Positions 43,272 through 52,448 of a stretch of DNA of 64,000 nucleotides are shown piece after piece. The stretch covers positions 24,121 to 88,120 of the forward strand of contig JAURER010000010.1 in NCBI GenBank assembly GCA_030827315.1. Direction: 5' to 3'. Both the position numbers and the translations under genes were made by a program. A model generated the notes under the pieces. The model did not search any database. It saw only the letters and a list, made by a program, of their open reading frames with translations, and was not told the origin of the DNA. This DNA comes from Gemmatimonadota bacterium. GTDB lineage: Bacteria; Gemmatimonadota; Gemmatimonadetes; Longimicrobiales; Gaopeijiaceae. Each line of letters opens with the position of its first letter. The stretch's first letter is position 1.

Positions 43272-44365
43272 CGATGCACGTCGCCGGAATCGGCACGGCG
43301 CTGCCGGAGCACCATCTCACGCAGACCGATGCGGTCGAGCTGCACGCGCGCTTTTGCCGCATCGACGATGCCCGTGCGCGAACGCTGCGTGCCCTCTACC
43401 GGCGCTCGGGAATCGAAGCCCGTCGGTCCGTCTTGCTCACTCGTTGCGACGGACCACTGGAGCTTCGGCAGTCCTTCTATCCACCGGCCGCGCACGAGGA
43501 GGATCGCGGCCCCGCCACCGAGGCCCGGATGCGGGCGTATGCGAGGCACGCGCCTCCACTGGCGCAGACGGCGGCGGCCCGGGCGCTGGAGCGGGCGGGC
43601 ATCTCCGGAAACGAAGTCACGCACCTGGTGACCGTGTCCTGCACCGGCTTCGTCTCGCCCGGCGTGGACGCGGCGCTCATCGAAGGGCTCGGGCTGCCGC
43701 GCTCGGTCGAGCGCACCAACGTCGGCTTCATGGGCTGCCACGGGGCGCTCAACGGACTGCGGGTCGCGAAGTCGTTCGTGGACGGCGACGCTGCTGCCGT
43801 TCCGCTCGTATGCGCCGTGGAGCTCTGCACGCTGCACTTTGCGTACGGCTGGGACCCGGAGATGCTCGTGGCCAACGCGCTCTTCGCGGACGGCGCGGCG
43901 GCGCTGGTGGGGCGTGCCTCCGGGGTCGCCACCGGACCGCCCGCGTGGCGCATCGCGGCCACCGGGACACTGCTCATGGACGGGTCGGCCGAGGCGATGA
44001 CGTGGCGTGTGGGCGACCACGGTTTCCGCATGACGCTCTCGGCCGAAGTCCCGGTGCTCATCGAGACGCACCTTCGTGACTGGCTCCAGGGGTGGCTGGC
44101 GGGGCAGGGGCTGGGCCTCGACGACGTGGCCTCGTGGGCCGTTCACCCCGGAGGGCCGAGAATCCTGGGCGCGGTGGAGCGGGCACTGGGGCTGACCCGG
44201 GAGGAGACGGCCCCGGCCCGGGCCGTGCTGGCGGAATGCGGCAACATGTCCTCGCCGACCATCCTCTTCATTCTCGACCGGATGCACAGCGCGGGTGCGC
44301 CCGCGCCCTGCGTGGCCCTCGCGTTCGGGCCGGGGCTCGTCGTGGAGGCCACCCTCTTCCTGTAG
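43268..44365 (+). CDS. Type III polyketide synthase
   Basis: VTVSCTGFVSPGVDAALIEGLGLPRSVERTNVGFMGCHGALNGLRVAKSFVD; WAVHPGGPRILGAVERALG; AECGNMSSPTILFIL. Cys-His-Asn residues present. Confidence 0.94.
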   Translation: MTMHVAGIGTALPEHHLTQTDAVELHARFCRIDDARARTLRALYRRSGIEARRSVLLTRCDGPLELRQSFYPPAAHEEDRGPATEARMRAYARHAPPLAQTAAARALERAGISGNEVTHLVTVSCTGFVSPGVDAALIEGLGLPRSVERTNVGFMGCHGALNGLRVAKSFVDGDAAAVPLVCAVELCTLHFAYGWDPEMLVANALFADGAAALVGRASGVATGPPAWRIAATGTLLMDGSAEAMTWRVGDHGFRMTLSAEVPVLIETHLRDWLQGWLAGQGLGLDDVASWAVHPGGPRILGAVERALGLTREETAPARAVLAECGNMSSPTILFILDRMHSAGAPAPCVALAFGPGLVVEATLFL

Positions 44366-44538
44366 CGCCCGCTCCGCGGGTCGCGGCCCGGTTGAGGTTC
44401 CCGGAGATCGATCTCTCCGTACCGGTCGAGCGCTGCGCCGGCGCGATCCGCCTCCGCGCCCGATTACCCTCACCCCGCTTGCCGACTCCGCCCTCGTCCG
44501 GCATCCTCTGCGGCCGAACCCGCACCGGAGGAGTGCCC

Positions 44539-46209
44539 ATGGAAACGTCTGGAAACGAAGCGCCACTTCTGCGCGCGCTCGGGAGGCTCGAGCGGCGCGA
44601 CTTCCTGCGGGCGGCGGCCGCGGCGGTCGCCTCGGGAGCGGCGTCGCCCGCAGTGCTGCTCGCCGCCGAGCCGGACCCGGTCCGGCGTGAGGAGCTCGCC
44701 CGGACGATCCTGCCCCAGTCGCAGGAGGGGCCGCCGCCCGTACCGCTCGGCAACGGGGAGCATCCGGCGCTCGTGTACCAGGCGTACCCGGGCGGCACGG
44801 GCTCGCTCTACCGGAAGTGGCACGACGAGGGGATCGATCCGTTTGTGCGTCACCCGGTGCCGATCGCGCCGTGGGAAGGCGCCGTTCCCGGCGATCCGAC
44901 GGAGATCGCGTTCCTTCCCGTGCACCGCCTGGCCGCACTCATCCGGGAGCGGCGCATCACGTCGGTCGAGCTGACCGAGATCTATCTGGAGCGCATGAAA
45001 CGCTACGACCCGGTGCTCCTGTGCGCGGTGTCGATCCTGGAAGGGCGGGCGATGGAGGAGGCCCAGCAGGCCGACGCCGACCTACGGGCGGGTACCTGGC
45101 GCGGCCCCCTGCACGGGATCCCGTACGGCGTGAAGGATCTTTTCTCCGTCGACGGGACGAGGACCACGTGGGGCTCGGCGGACTTCCAGGACCAGATCAT
45201 CAACGTCGACGCCGACGTCGTCGTGCGCCTGCGTGACGCCGGTGCCGTGCTCATCGCGAAGCTCGCGACGGGCGAGTTCGCATCCGGAGACGGCTGGTTC
45301 CGGGGTCGTACCCGCAACCCCTGGAACACGGAGGAGGGGTCGAGCGGCTCCTCGGCCGGGCCGGGCTCCGCGACCGCGGCCGCCACCGTGGCGTTCGCCA
45401 TCGGAACCGAGACCCAGGGCTCGATCGTCTCTCCCGCCCGGCGCAACGGGCTGAGCGCGCTGCGTCCGACCTTCGGTCGCGTCAGCCGCCACGGGGGCAT
45501 GGTCCTGTCGTGGAGCATGGACAAGACCGGCCCCATGTGCCGGAATATCCTCGACTGCGCGCTCGTCTTCAACGAGATCCACGGAGCGAGCGACAACGAT
45601 CCCGCGTCGCTCACGGCTCCGTTCCGCTTCGATCCTGAGGCGGACATCGGCGCGTACCGGATCGGGTACGACGAGGACGCGCCCGAGGAGTTCCTCACCC
45701 AGCTCGCCGACATGGGCGTGGAGCTCCGGGAGATGAACCCCGTACCTCAGGGTGGGTCGAACTCCCTCGGAGTCGAGTCGTCGGCCGCCTTCGACTTCCA
45801 CGTGGCCCCCGACGGAGTCGAGCCCGAGCCGGTGCAGGAAGGCCTCGATCCGGCGGAGGAGCGGCGGCGGACCCGCTTTCGGCGCGGTCGTGACACGCGG
45901 GCGCTCGAGTACGTCCAGAGCCAGCGTCGTCGGCTCCTCGTCATGAAGGAGATGCAGGAGGCGATGGAGGGCTTCGACATGTTCGTGTCGGGGTCGGGCC
46001 ACGTCGGGCTAACCAATCAGACGGGACACCCTGCGGCCGTGGTCCAGTACGGCTTCGGAGTGCGGGACCCGGAGGCGGACGCTCCGACCACGATGCCGCT
46101 CACGACGACGCTGCTGGGTGCTCTCTTCGCGGATGACCGGATCCTCGAGGTGGCCCACGCCTTCCAGAAGCGCACGGACTGGCACCTGCGGCGACCTTCG
46201 CTCGACTGA
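44539..46209 (+). CDS. Amidase-signature family amidase, TAT-like export signal
   Basis: ERRDFLRAAAAAVASGAASPAVLLA; LHGIPYGVKDLFSVDGTRTTWGSADF; EEGSSGSSAGPGSATAAATVAFAIGTETQGSI. Confidence 0.9.
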   Translation: METSGNEAPLLRALGRLERRDFLRAAAAAVASGAASPAVLLAAEPDPVRREELARTILPQSQEGPPPVPLGNGEHPALVYQAYPGGTGSLYRKWHDEGIDPFVRHPVPIAPWEGAVPGDPTEIAFLPVHRLAALIRERRITSVELTEIYLERMKRYDPVLLCAVSILEGRAMEEAQQADADLRAGTWRGPLHGIPYGVKDLFSVDGTRTTWGSADFQDQIINVDADVVVRLRDAGAVLIAKLATGEFASGDGWFRGRTRNPWNTEEGSSGSSAGPGSATAAATVAFAIGTETQGSIVSPARRNGLSALRPTFGRVSRHGGMVLSWSMDKTGPMCRNILDCALVFNEIHGASDNDPASLTAPFRFDPEADIGAYRIGYDEDAPEEFLTQLADMGVELREMNPVPQGGSNSLGVESSAAFDFHVAPDGVEPEPVQEGLDPAEERRRTRFRRGRDTRALEYVQSQRRRLLVMKEMQEAMEGFDMFVSGSGHVGLTNQTGHPAAVVQYGFGVRDPEADAPTTMPLTTTLLGALFADDRILEVAHAFQKRTDWHLRRPSLD

Positions 46210-46302
46210 GGCATGAGGGGCTCACGGGCGCGGTGGCTCGACCGGCGGGTCACCTCGACTTATTGTGGCGCCAGTCATTCACCGCCGACTCGGAGAAACT
46301 CA

Positions 46303-47973
46303 ATGCGGCGTGCAATCTTGGGTGCCGTGGCTTCCGCCATGGCTCTCACCTTCCTTCCCGGCACGGCTGCGGCCCAGGCCGATGCCCGCCTCGAATCCCT
46401 CAAGGAGGAAGCCCTCCAGATGGTCGAGGCACGTTCGAAGCTGGTGCAGGAGATCATCGATCACCTCTTCTCGTTCGGTGAGCTCGGAATGCAGGAGTTC
46501 GAGACCCAGCGCTATCTGACGGGCCTCCTGGAGGACGAGGGCTTCGACATCGAGCTGGGTGTGGCCGGCATGCCTTCGGCCTGGACCGCGCGCTGGTCGA
46601 ACGGGTCCGGCGAACCGGTTATCGCGCTCGGTTCCGACGTCGACGGCATCCCGCAGTCCAATCAGAAGCCGGGCGTCGCCTATCGGGATCCGATCCTCGG
46701 GCTCGCCCCCGGCCACGGCGAAGGGCACAACTCGGGACAGGCCGTGAACATCGTCGCCGCGATCGCCGTGAAGGAGCTCATGGAGCGCGAGAACATCGAT
46801 GGGACGCTCATGCTCTGGCCGGGCGTCGCCGAGGAGCAGGTCGCCTCGAAGGCGTACTTCGTGCGCGACGGCGTCTTCGACGACGTAGACGTGAACCTCT
46901 TCACCCACGTCGGGTCGGGGCTGGGCGTCAGCTGGGGTCAGGCCGGCGGCAACGCGCTGTGGTCCGTCCAGTACAAGTTCAGCGGCGAGACCGCGCACTC
47001 CGCCGGATCCCCGTGGCGCGGCCGTTCCGCGCTCGACGCGATCATGCTCATGGCCCAGGCGTGGGAGTTCAAGCGTGAGCATCTCGAGCCCGCGGCGCGC
47101 TCGCACTACATCATCGTCGACGGAGGTGACCAGCCGAACGTCGTCCCGCAGCGTGCGACGATTTGGTTCTACTTCCGCGAGCGCGATTACGAGAAGACGA
47201 AGGCGATGTACGACGCGGCCGCTCTCATGGCGGAGGGCGCCGCGCTTATGACCGGGACCACGCTCGATACCATCATGACGGTCGGCTCGGCGTGGGGTCG
47301 CCACTTCAGCAAGCCGGTGGCGGAAGTCACCCACGCCAACATGCAGAGGGTCGGCATGCCCGAGTGGAGCGCGGACGACGTCCGCTTCGCCGAGGCGTTC
47401 CAGGCCGAGATGGGCGTCGAGGTCAGCGGGCTCGAAACCGAGGTCGGGGAGCTCGGCGGGCCGGTCGACCTTTCCCGCTCGCTCGGCGGCGGTTCGGACG
47501 ACATCGGTGACGTGTCGTGGAACATGCCGACGGTGACCATGAGCTTTCCGTCCAACATGCGTGGGGGGCCCGGCCACAACTGGGCCAACGGCATCGCCAT
47601 GGCGACGCCCATCGCCCACAAGGGTGGTGTCGCGGGCGCCAAGGTTCAGGCCCTGACGCTTCTCGACCTCTTCCTGGACGGTCAGACGGTCGACGCGGCC
47701 TGGGAGTACTTCAACACCGTGCAGACGGCCGAGCAGGAATACATCCCCTTCATCACGGAATACGATCAGCCGGCGATCTGGCTGAACGAAGGGATTATGG
47801 CGCAGTGGCGGGAGCAGATGCGCCCCTTCTACTACGACGCCTCCAGGTACGAGACGTACCTCGAGCAGCTCGGCATCGAGTACCCGACCATCCGGACCCG
47901 CCCGGTGTCGGAGCAGGACGATCAGGACGGTGCGCTCACCCCGGACGCGGAGCGCGGCCCGGGTGGCGCATAG
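46303..47973 (+). CDS. Exported M20 (AbgB-like) amidohydrolase, copy B (paralog of 38373-40022)
   Basis: FSFGELGMQEFETQRYLTGLLEDEGFDIELGVAGMPSAWTARWSNGSGEPVIALGSDVDGIPQSNQKPGV; near-identical domain blocks to copy A. Confidence 0.92.
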   Translation: MRRAILGAVASAMALTFLPGTAAAQADARLESLKEEALQMVEARSKLVQEIIDHLFSFGELGMQEFETQRYLTGLLEDEGFDIELGVAGMPSAWTARWSNGSGEPVIALGSDVDGIPQSNQKPGVAYRDPILGLAPGHGEGHNSGQAVNIVAAIAVKELMERENIDGTLMLWPGVAEEQVASKAYFVRDGVFDDVDVNLFTHVGSGLGVSWGQAGGNALWSVQYKFSGETAHSAGSPWRGRSALDAIMLMAQAWEFKREHLEPAARSHYIIVDGGDQPNVVPQRATIWFYFRERDYEKTKAMYDAAALMAEGAALMTGTTLDTIMTVGSAWGRHFSKPVAEVTHANMQRVGMPEWSADDVRFAEAFQAEMGVEVSGLETEVGELGGPVDLSRSLGGGSDDIGDVSWNMPTVTMSFPSNMRGGPGHNWANGIAMATPIAHKGGVAGAKVQALTLLDLFLDGQTVDAAWEYFNTVQTAEQEYIPFITEYDQPAIWLNEGIMAQWREQMRPFYYDASRYETYLEQLGIEYPTIRTRPVSEQDDQDGALTPDAERGPGGA

Positions 47974-49579
47974 CCGAATCGTGGCGGGGTCGGCAGTCGC
48001 GGCGCTGGTCGCCGCGCTGTCGGCCCCCTCCGCCGCTCCGGCCCGAGCCCAGGAGCTCCACGTCGTCGAGCTGACGACCGAGGATGTGCTGGCCGGATAC
48101 GCGGCCGGACGCTTCTCTGCGGTGGAGCTGACCCGCGCGTTCCTCGACCGGATCGCACGATACGAGCCCTACTACAACGCATTCATATCGATGAACCCGG
48201 ACGCCCTCGCGACCGCGGCGGCGCTCGACCTGGAGTACGCGGGGTCGGGCCCCCGCGGGCCGCTCCACGGCGTGCCGGTGGTGATCAAGGACAACATCGA
48301 CTACGGGGGGCTCGTGACCACCGCGGGGTGGGAGGGCTTCTCGAGCGCCACGGGTGGCGTCGACATGGTGCCCCAGGACGACGCCGCGGTCGTGACGCGG
48401 CTGCGCGAGGCCGGCGCGATCATCCTCGGCAAGACGAACCTCCCGGACTTCGCGGGTCACGGCACGCGCACCAACAGTTCGGTGGCGGGGATGACGCTGA
48501 ACCCGTACAACGTCGACAAGGTGCCCGGTGGCTCCAGCGGTGGCACCGCGACCGCGGTGAACGCGAGCTTCGCGGTGCTGGGGCTCGGCACGGAGACGGG
48601 CGGCTCGATCCAGAATCCGTCCTCTGCGCAGGCGCTGGTCGGCCTGAAGCCCACCTACGGTCTGGTGCCGCTGGAGGGGGTGGTCCCGCTCAGCGGAACG
48701 TACGTGGACGTGGTCGGACCGATCGCGAGGACCGTGTACGACGCCGCGGCGACGCTCGACGTGCTCGCCGGCCCCACGGTGGAGGACCTCGCGACCTTCG
48801 CGTCGGAGGGACACCGGCCCGACGGCGGGTATGCCGCTGCACTTGATGCCGCCACGCTCGAGGGAAAGCGCTTCGGGCTCGTCGGGACGGGATGGCGGGA
48901 CGACTTCGTCCCGCTCGATCCGGACACCGAAGAGCAGTACCGGCGGGCGATCGATGTGCTGAAGGGGCTCGGCGCGGAGGTCGTCGAGGATCCCTTCGCG
49001 GGAACCGGCTTCGTCGACCTGTACGACGAGCAGCCGCGTGTCCCGACGCAGGGCGCGCACGACATGCTCGTCTACATGCAGGGCCTCGGCCCCGGCGCCC
49101 CGTTCGACTCCATCGAGGAGTGGGAGATGCTCAGCGGGCGTCCCTACACCCGTGGGCAGGGCAGGGGCGACGCGCCGCCACCCGCGCCGGCCCGCCCGAG
49201 CGCGACGGAAGAGGGCGACGCATATCAGGCGTGGCGCCACGCCATCCGGAACCTCTTCCGCGGCGTGCTCCGGGAGCACCGGCTCGATGGTCTTTTCTTT
49301 CCGCAGTCCGGCGTACCCAGCCGCCCGGTCGTCGAGGATCCCGAGCGGCCGGACTACGCGCCGAACAACTGGGCCGAGATCCCCAGCAACATCATCAACG
49401 ACCTGGGAATCCCCACGGTGACCGTCCCGTCCGGGTGGTTCGAGGACGGTACGCCCTTCGTGGTCGCGTTCGTGGGTGACTCGTGGACGGAGGCGGAGCT
49501 GCTCGGGTACGCCTACCGGTTCGAGCAGGCCACGCGAGCGCGTCGTCCGCCGACTCTTTCGGATCCTCCTACCAACTGA
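47930..49579 (+). CDS. Amidase-signature family amidase, exported
   Basis: Signal to ARAQ; GPLHGVPVVIKDNIDYGGLVTTAGW; VPGGSSGGTATAVNASFAVLGLGTETGGSIQNPS. Confidence 0.92.
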   Translation: MRSPRTRSAARVAHSRIVAGSAVAALVAALSAPSAAPARAQELHVVELTTEDVLAGYAAGRFSAVELTRAFLDRIARYEPYYNAFISMNPDALATAAALDLEYAGSGPRGPLHGVPVVIKDNIDYGGLVTTAGWEGFSSATGGVDMVPQDDAAVVTRLREAGAIILGKTNLPDFAGHGTRTNSSVAGMTLNPYNVDKVPGGSSGGTATAVNASFAVLGLGTETGGSIQNPSSAQALVGLKPTYGLVPLEGVVPLSGTYVDVVGPIARTVYDAAATLDVLAGPTVEDLATFASEGHRPDGGYAAALDAATLEGKRFGLVGTGWRDDFVPLDPDTEEQYRRAIDVLKGLGAEVVEDPFAGTGFVDLYDEQPRVPTQGAHDMLVYMQGLGPGAPFDSIEEWEMLSGRPYTRGQGRGDAPPPAPARPSATEEGDAYQAWRHAIRNLFRGVLREHRLDGLFFPQSGVPSRPVVEDPERPDYAPNNWAEIPSNIINDLGIPTVTVPSGWFEDGTPFVVAFVGDSWTEAELLGYAYRFEQATRARRPPTLSDPPTN

Positions 49580-49657
49580 CCGTCGCGCGAGCCCAGCGCC
49601 ACGGGATTCGGCGCCCGTTCGCGGGCAGGAGGCCTCTCAACCAATTGGCGCGGAACC

Positions 49658-51085
49658 GTGTCGTTGCCTCGGACCCCGGTACCACAGGTCCTCCGGCTCC
49701 TGCTCACCGACAAAAAAAGGATCGTCACCATTTTCTCCCGCCGATCTTTTCCGGCTCGTCCGGGCCGTGTCCTGGCACTCCTCCTCGTGCTGGTCGCCGG
49801 ATCTTCCGGCGAGGCACACGCACAGGAGGCCACGGGCCGACCGAAGGTGTTTCTCGACTGCAACGGTCGGGACTGCAATTCTGAATATTTCCGTACCGAG
49901 ATCGCCTGGGTGAACTGGGTCAACGACCGTGAGGTCGCCGATGTGCACGTGATCTTCACGAGCACCTCGACGGGCGCCGGCGGCAACGAGTACCAGATCG
50001 ATCTGCTCGGCCGTGCTGCGCAGGCCGGGTACTCCGATGCCATGCGGTACCAGTCACTTCCGACGGACACCGAACGCGAGCGGCTGGATGCCATCGCCGA
50101 CGCGCTCGCCATCGGCCTCGCCCGTTTCGCGTCGGGTGCGGGGTACAGGGGTCTGGTCCGGATCGAGGGAGTCGAAGAAGAGGGGTTCAACCCTCGCGCT
50201 CGCGTGGTTTCCCAGGACGAGGTCGAAGACCCGTGGGACCTCTGGGTCTTCCGCATCAACGTCGGCGGAAACCTCGAGGGGGAGTCGAACAGCCGGGAGG
50301 AGCGTCTGAACGCCGGCTTCAATGCCTCGAGAGTGACGCCGACGTGGAAGTTCAGCATCGGTTCGAACGTGAACTACAACGAGCGGCAGTTCGACCTGGA
50401 GGACGGGGGCGTCTTCTTCGACCGGCGCACCGACTGGGGCGCACGGCCCTACCTGGTCTACGCGGTCGCCGATCACTGGTCGGTGGGCGTGCGTGGTGAG
50501 GCGGCCCGGATGACGCGATTCAATCAGGACTTCCGCCTCGAGGTCACGCCGGCGCTCGAATACAGCGTCTTTCCGTACGAGGAGGCGACACGCCGGGCCC
50601 TGACGATGTCTTACCGGATCGGACCGGCGTACCGGCGCTACATCGAGGAGACCCTCTTCGCCCAGACCGCGGAGACGCGCTGGGAGCAGTCGGTCGAGGT
50701 CGACCTTTCCCAGCGGCAGACCTGGGGCGAGGCCGGCGCATCGATCTCGGCGTCCAACTTCCTCTTCCTTCCGGACACCGATCTCTACACGGACGGGCTG
50801 TACAACATCTCCCTGAGCGGTGACATCCAGTTCAGGATCATCCGTGGGCTGAGCGTGGAACTCAACGGCAACATCGGCTGGGTTCAGGATCAGATCTATC
50901 TGTCCGCGGGCGGAGTCTCCGACGAGGAGCGCCTGCTCAGGCTGCAGCAGCAGCAGACGGACTTCCAGTATGGAGTCCGGGTGGGATTTTCCGTCCAGTT
51001 CGGATCGATCTACAACAACGTGGTGAACAATCGGTTCAACCGCGCTCAGGGCTTCGGTGGATTCGGAGATTGGCGCCGGTTCTGA
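49658..51085 (+). CDS. Uncharacterised exported, probably outer-membrane beta-barrel protein
   Basis: Signal region LALLLVLVAGSSGEAHAQ; CNGRDCNSEYFRTEIAWVNWVNDREVADVHVIFTST N-terminal domain, then repeated amphipathic strands; C-terminus GFGGFGDWRRF. Confidence 0.65.
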   Translation: MSLPRTPVPQVLRLLLTDKKRIVTIFSRRSFPARPGRVLALLLVLVAGSSGEAHAQEATGRPKVFLDCNGRDCNSEYFRTEIAWVNWVNDREVADVHVIFTSTSTGAGGNEYQIDLLGRAAQAGYSDAMRYQSLPTDTERERLDAIADALAIGLARFASGAGYRGLVRIEGVEEEGFNPRARVVSQDEVEDPWDLWVFRINVGGNLEGESNSREERLNAGFNASRVTPTWKFSIGSNVNYNERQFDLEDGGVFFDRRTDWGARPYLVYAVADHWSVGVRGEAARMTRFNQDFRLEVTPALEYSVFPYEEATRRALTMSYRIGPAYRRYIEETLFAQTAETRWEQSVEVDLSQRQTWGEAGASISASNFLFLPDTDLYTDGLYNISLSGDIQFRIIRGLSVELNGNIGWVQDQIYLSAGGVSDEERLLRLQQQQTDFQYGVRVGFSVQFGSIYNNVVNNRFNRAQGFGGFGDWRRF

Positions 51086-51138
51086 CGGGTCGGCGCGGGG
51101 CGGTTGACGAGGGTCGGGCGCAGAGGTACACTGGTCGC

Positions 51139-51157
51139 GAGATTGAGAATCAGTCTC
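51139..51157. promoter_or_regulatory. Fur-box-like palindrome upstream of PepSY gene
   Basis: GAGATTGAGAATCAGTCTC: 14 of 19 positions match GATAATGATAATCATTATC by manual comparison; inner TGAGA-ATCAG-TCTCA inverted repeat. Confidence 0.6.
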
Positions 51158-51200
51158 ATTCGTCTGTGGTCCCTCAAACTGTGCACCGGGCTCGACGTCC

Positions 51201-52433
51201 TTGCGAACGCTGTTGTTCTGGATCCACCTCGCCTGCGGGGTTACCTGTGGCGCCGTGATCCTCGTCATGTCCGTGACGGGGGTGATGCTGACGTATCAGA
51301 AGCAGGTGACCGAGTGGGCCGATCGCGAGTTTTGGGTGGCTCCGGCCCTGGCAGGATACCGCGCACCCCTGTCGGACGTCGTCAGCACTGCCCGCGCGTG
51401 GGCTCCCGACGCGGAGGTTTCTTCGGTCGTGATCTGGTCCGATCCGGACGCGCCGGTGGCGGCTGCGCTGGGCGGGGGACGCACCCTTTTTCTCGATCCG
51501 TCCACGGCCGAGGTCCGTGGGGAGGGGAGTCGCCGGGTTCGTGGCTTCATGTCCTGGAACGTGGCGATGCACCGCTGGTTCGGAGCTTCGGGCGAGGGCA
51601 GGACGGCTGCCCGGGCGGTGACCGGGTGGAGTAACCTCGCCTTCCTCTTCCTCGTGCTCAGCGGCCTCGTGCTGTGGGCGCCGGCTCGCTGGACCCGGCA
51701 GCATCTTCGCCCCATCCTGCTGCTCGATCGCACGGCGCGCGGCCGAGCCCGCGACTTCAACTGGCACCACGTCTTCGGCTTCTGGGCGGCGATCCCGCTG
51801 GCCGTGGTCGTGGCCTCCGCCACCGTGATCTCATTCCCATGGGCGAGCGATCTCGCCTATCGCCTCGCCGGGGACGAACCCCCTGCCCGTCGGACGGTAT
51901 CCGCCTCGCGTCTGCCCCCGCCCGGCGCTTCGCCTGCCCACGCGCCGGGTCTGCCCGGGGCGAGCGGGCTGCTCGGGGCCGTGCCCACCGCGCCGGTCGC
52001 GGCTACGGTCCCGGCGGTCGAACTGGCACCCTTCGACATCACACTTCTCGATGCCGTCGTCGAGCCGGCCACGAGGCGCCTCGCCGAGTGGCGGACGCTG
52101 TCCATCAACGTTCCGGAGCATGCCGGAGTGCCCGTGCAGGTCCGCGTCGATCAGGGGTGGGGTGGCCAGCCGACGAAGCGGTTCACGGGGCAGTACGATG
52201 CCGCGACGGGAAGGGAGATCTCGTGGGAATCCTTCGGAGATCAGTCACGCGGACGGCGTTTCCGCACCTTCCTCCGCTTCGCGCACACGGGAGAGTACTT
52301 CGGGATCGCCGGTCAGACGCTTGCCGGCGTGGCCTCCCTGGCGGCCGTGCTCCTCGCCTGGAGCGGGCTCGCACTGGCCTGGCGCAGGCTTGTCCTGCGC
52401 CCGCTCAGGCGTCGACTGGAGACAGCCGCCTGA
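51201..52433 (+). CDS. PepSY-associated TM helix domain-containing protein
   Basis: RTLLFWIHLACGVTCGAVILVMSVTGVMLTYQKQVTEW; FMSWNVAMHRWFGA; RARDFNWHHVFGFWAAIPLAVVVASATVISFPWASDL; LRFAHTGEYFGIAGQTLAGVASLAAVLLAWSGLALAWRR. Confidence 0.92.
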   Translation: MRTLLFWIHLACGVTCGAVILVMSVTGVMLTYQKQVTEWADREFWVAPALAGYRAPLSDVVSTARAWAPDAEVSSVVIWSDPDAPVAAALGGGRTLFLDPSTAEVRGEGSRRVRGFMSWNVAMHRWFGASGEGRTAARAVTGWSNLAFLFLVLSGLVLWAPARWTRQHLRPILLLDRTARGRARDFNWHHVFGFWAAIPLAVVVASATVISFPWASDLAYRLAGDEPPARRTVSASRLPPPGASPAHAPGLPGASGLLGAVPTAPVAATVPAVELAPFDITLLDAVVEPATRRLAEWRTLSINVPEHAGVPVQVRVDQGWGGQPTKRFTGQYDAATGREISWESFGDQSRGRRFRTFLRFAHTGEYFGIAGQTLAGVASLAAVLLAWSGLALAWRRLVLRPLRRRLETAA

Positions 52434-52448
52434 CCTTCCCGATACCCG

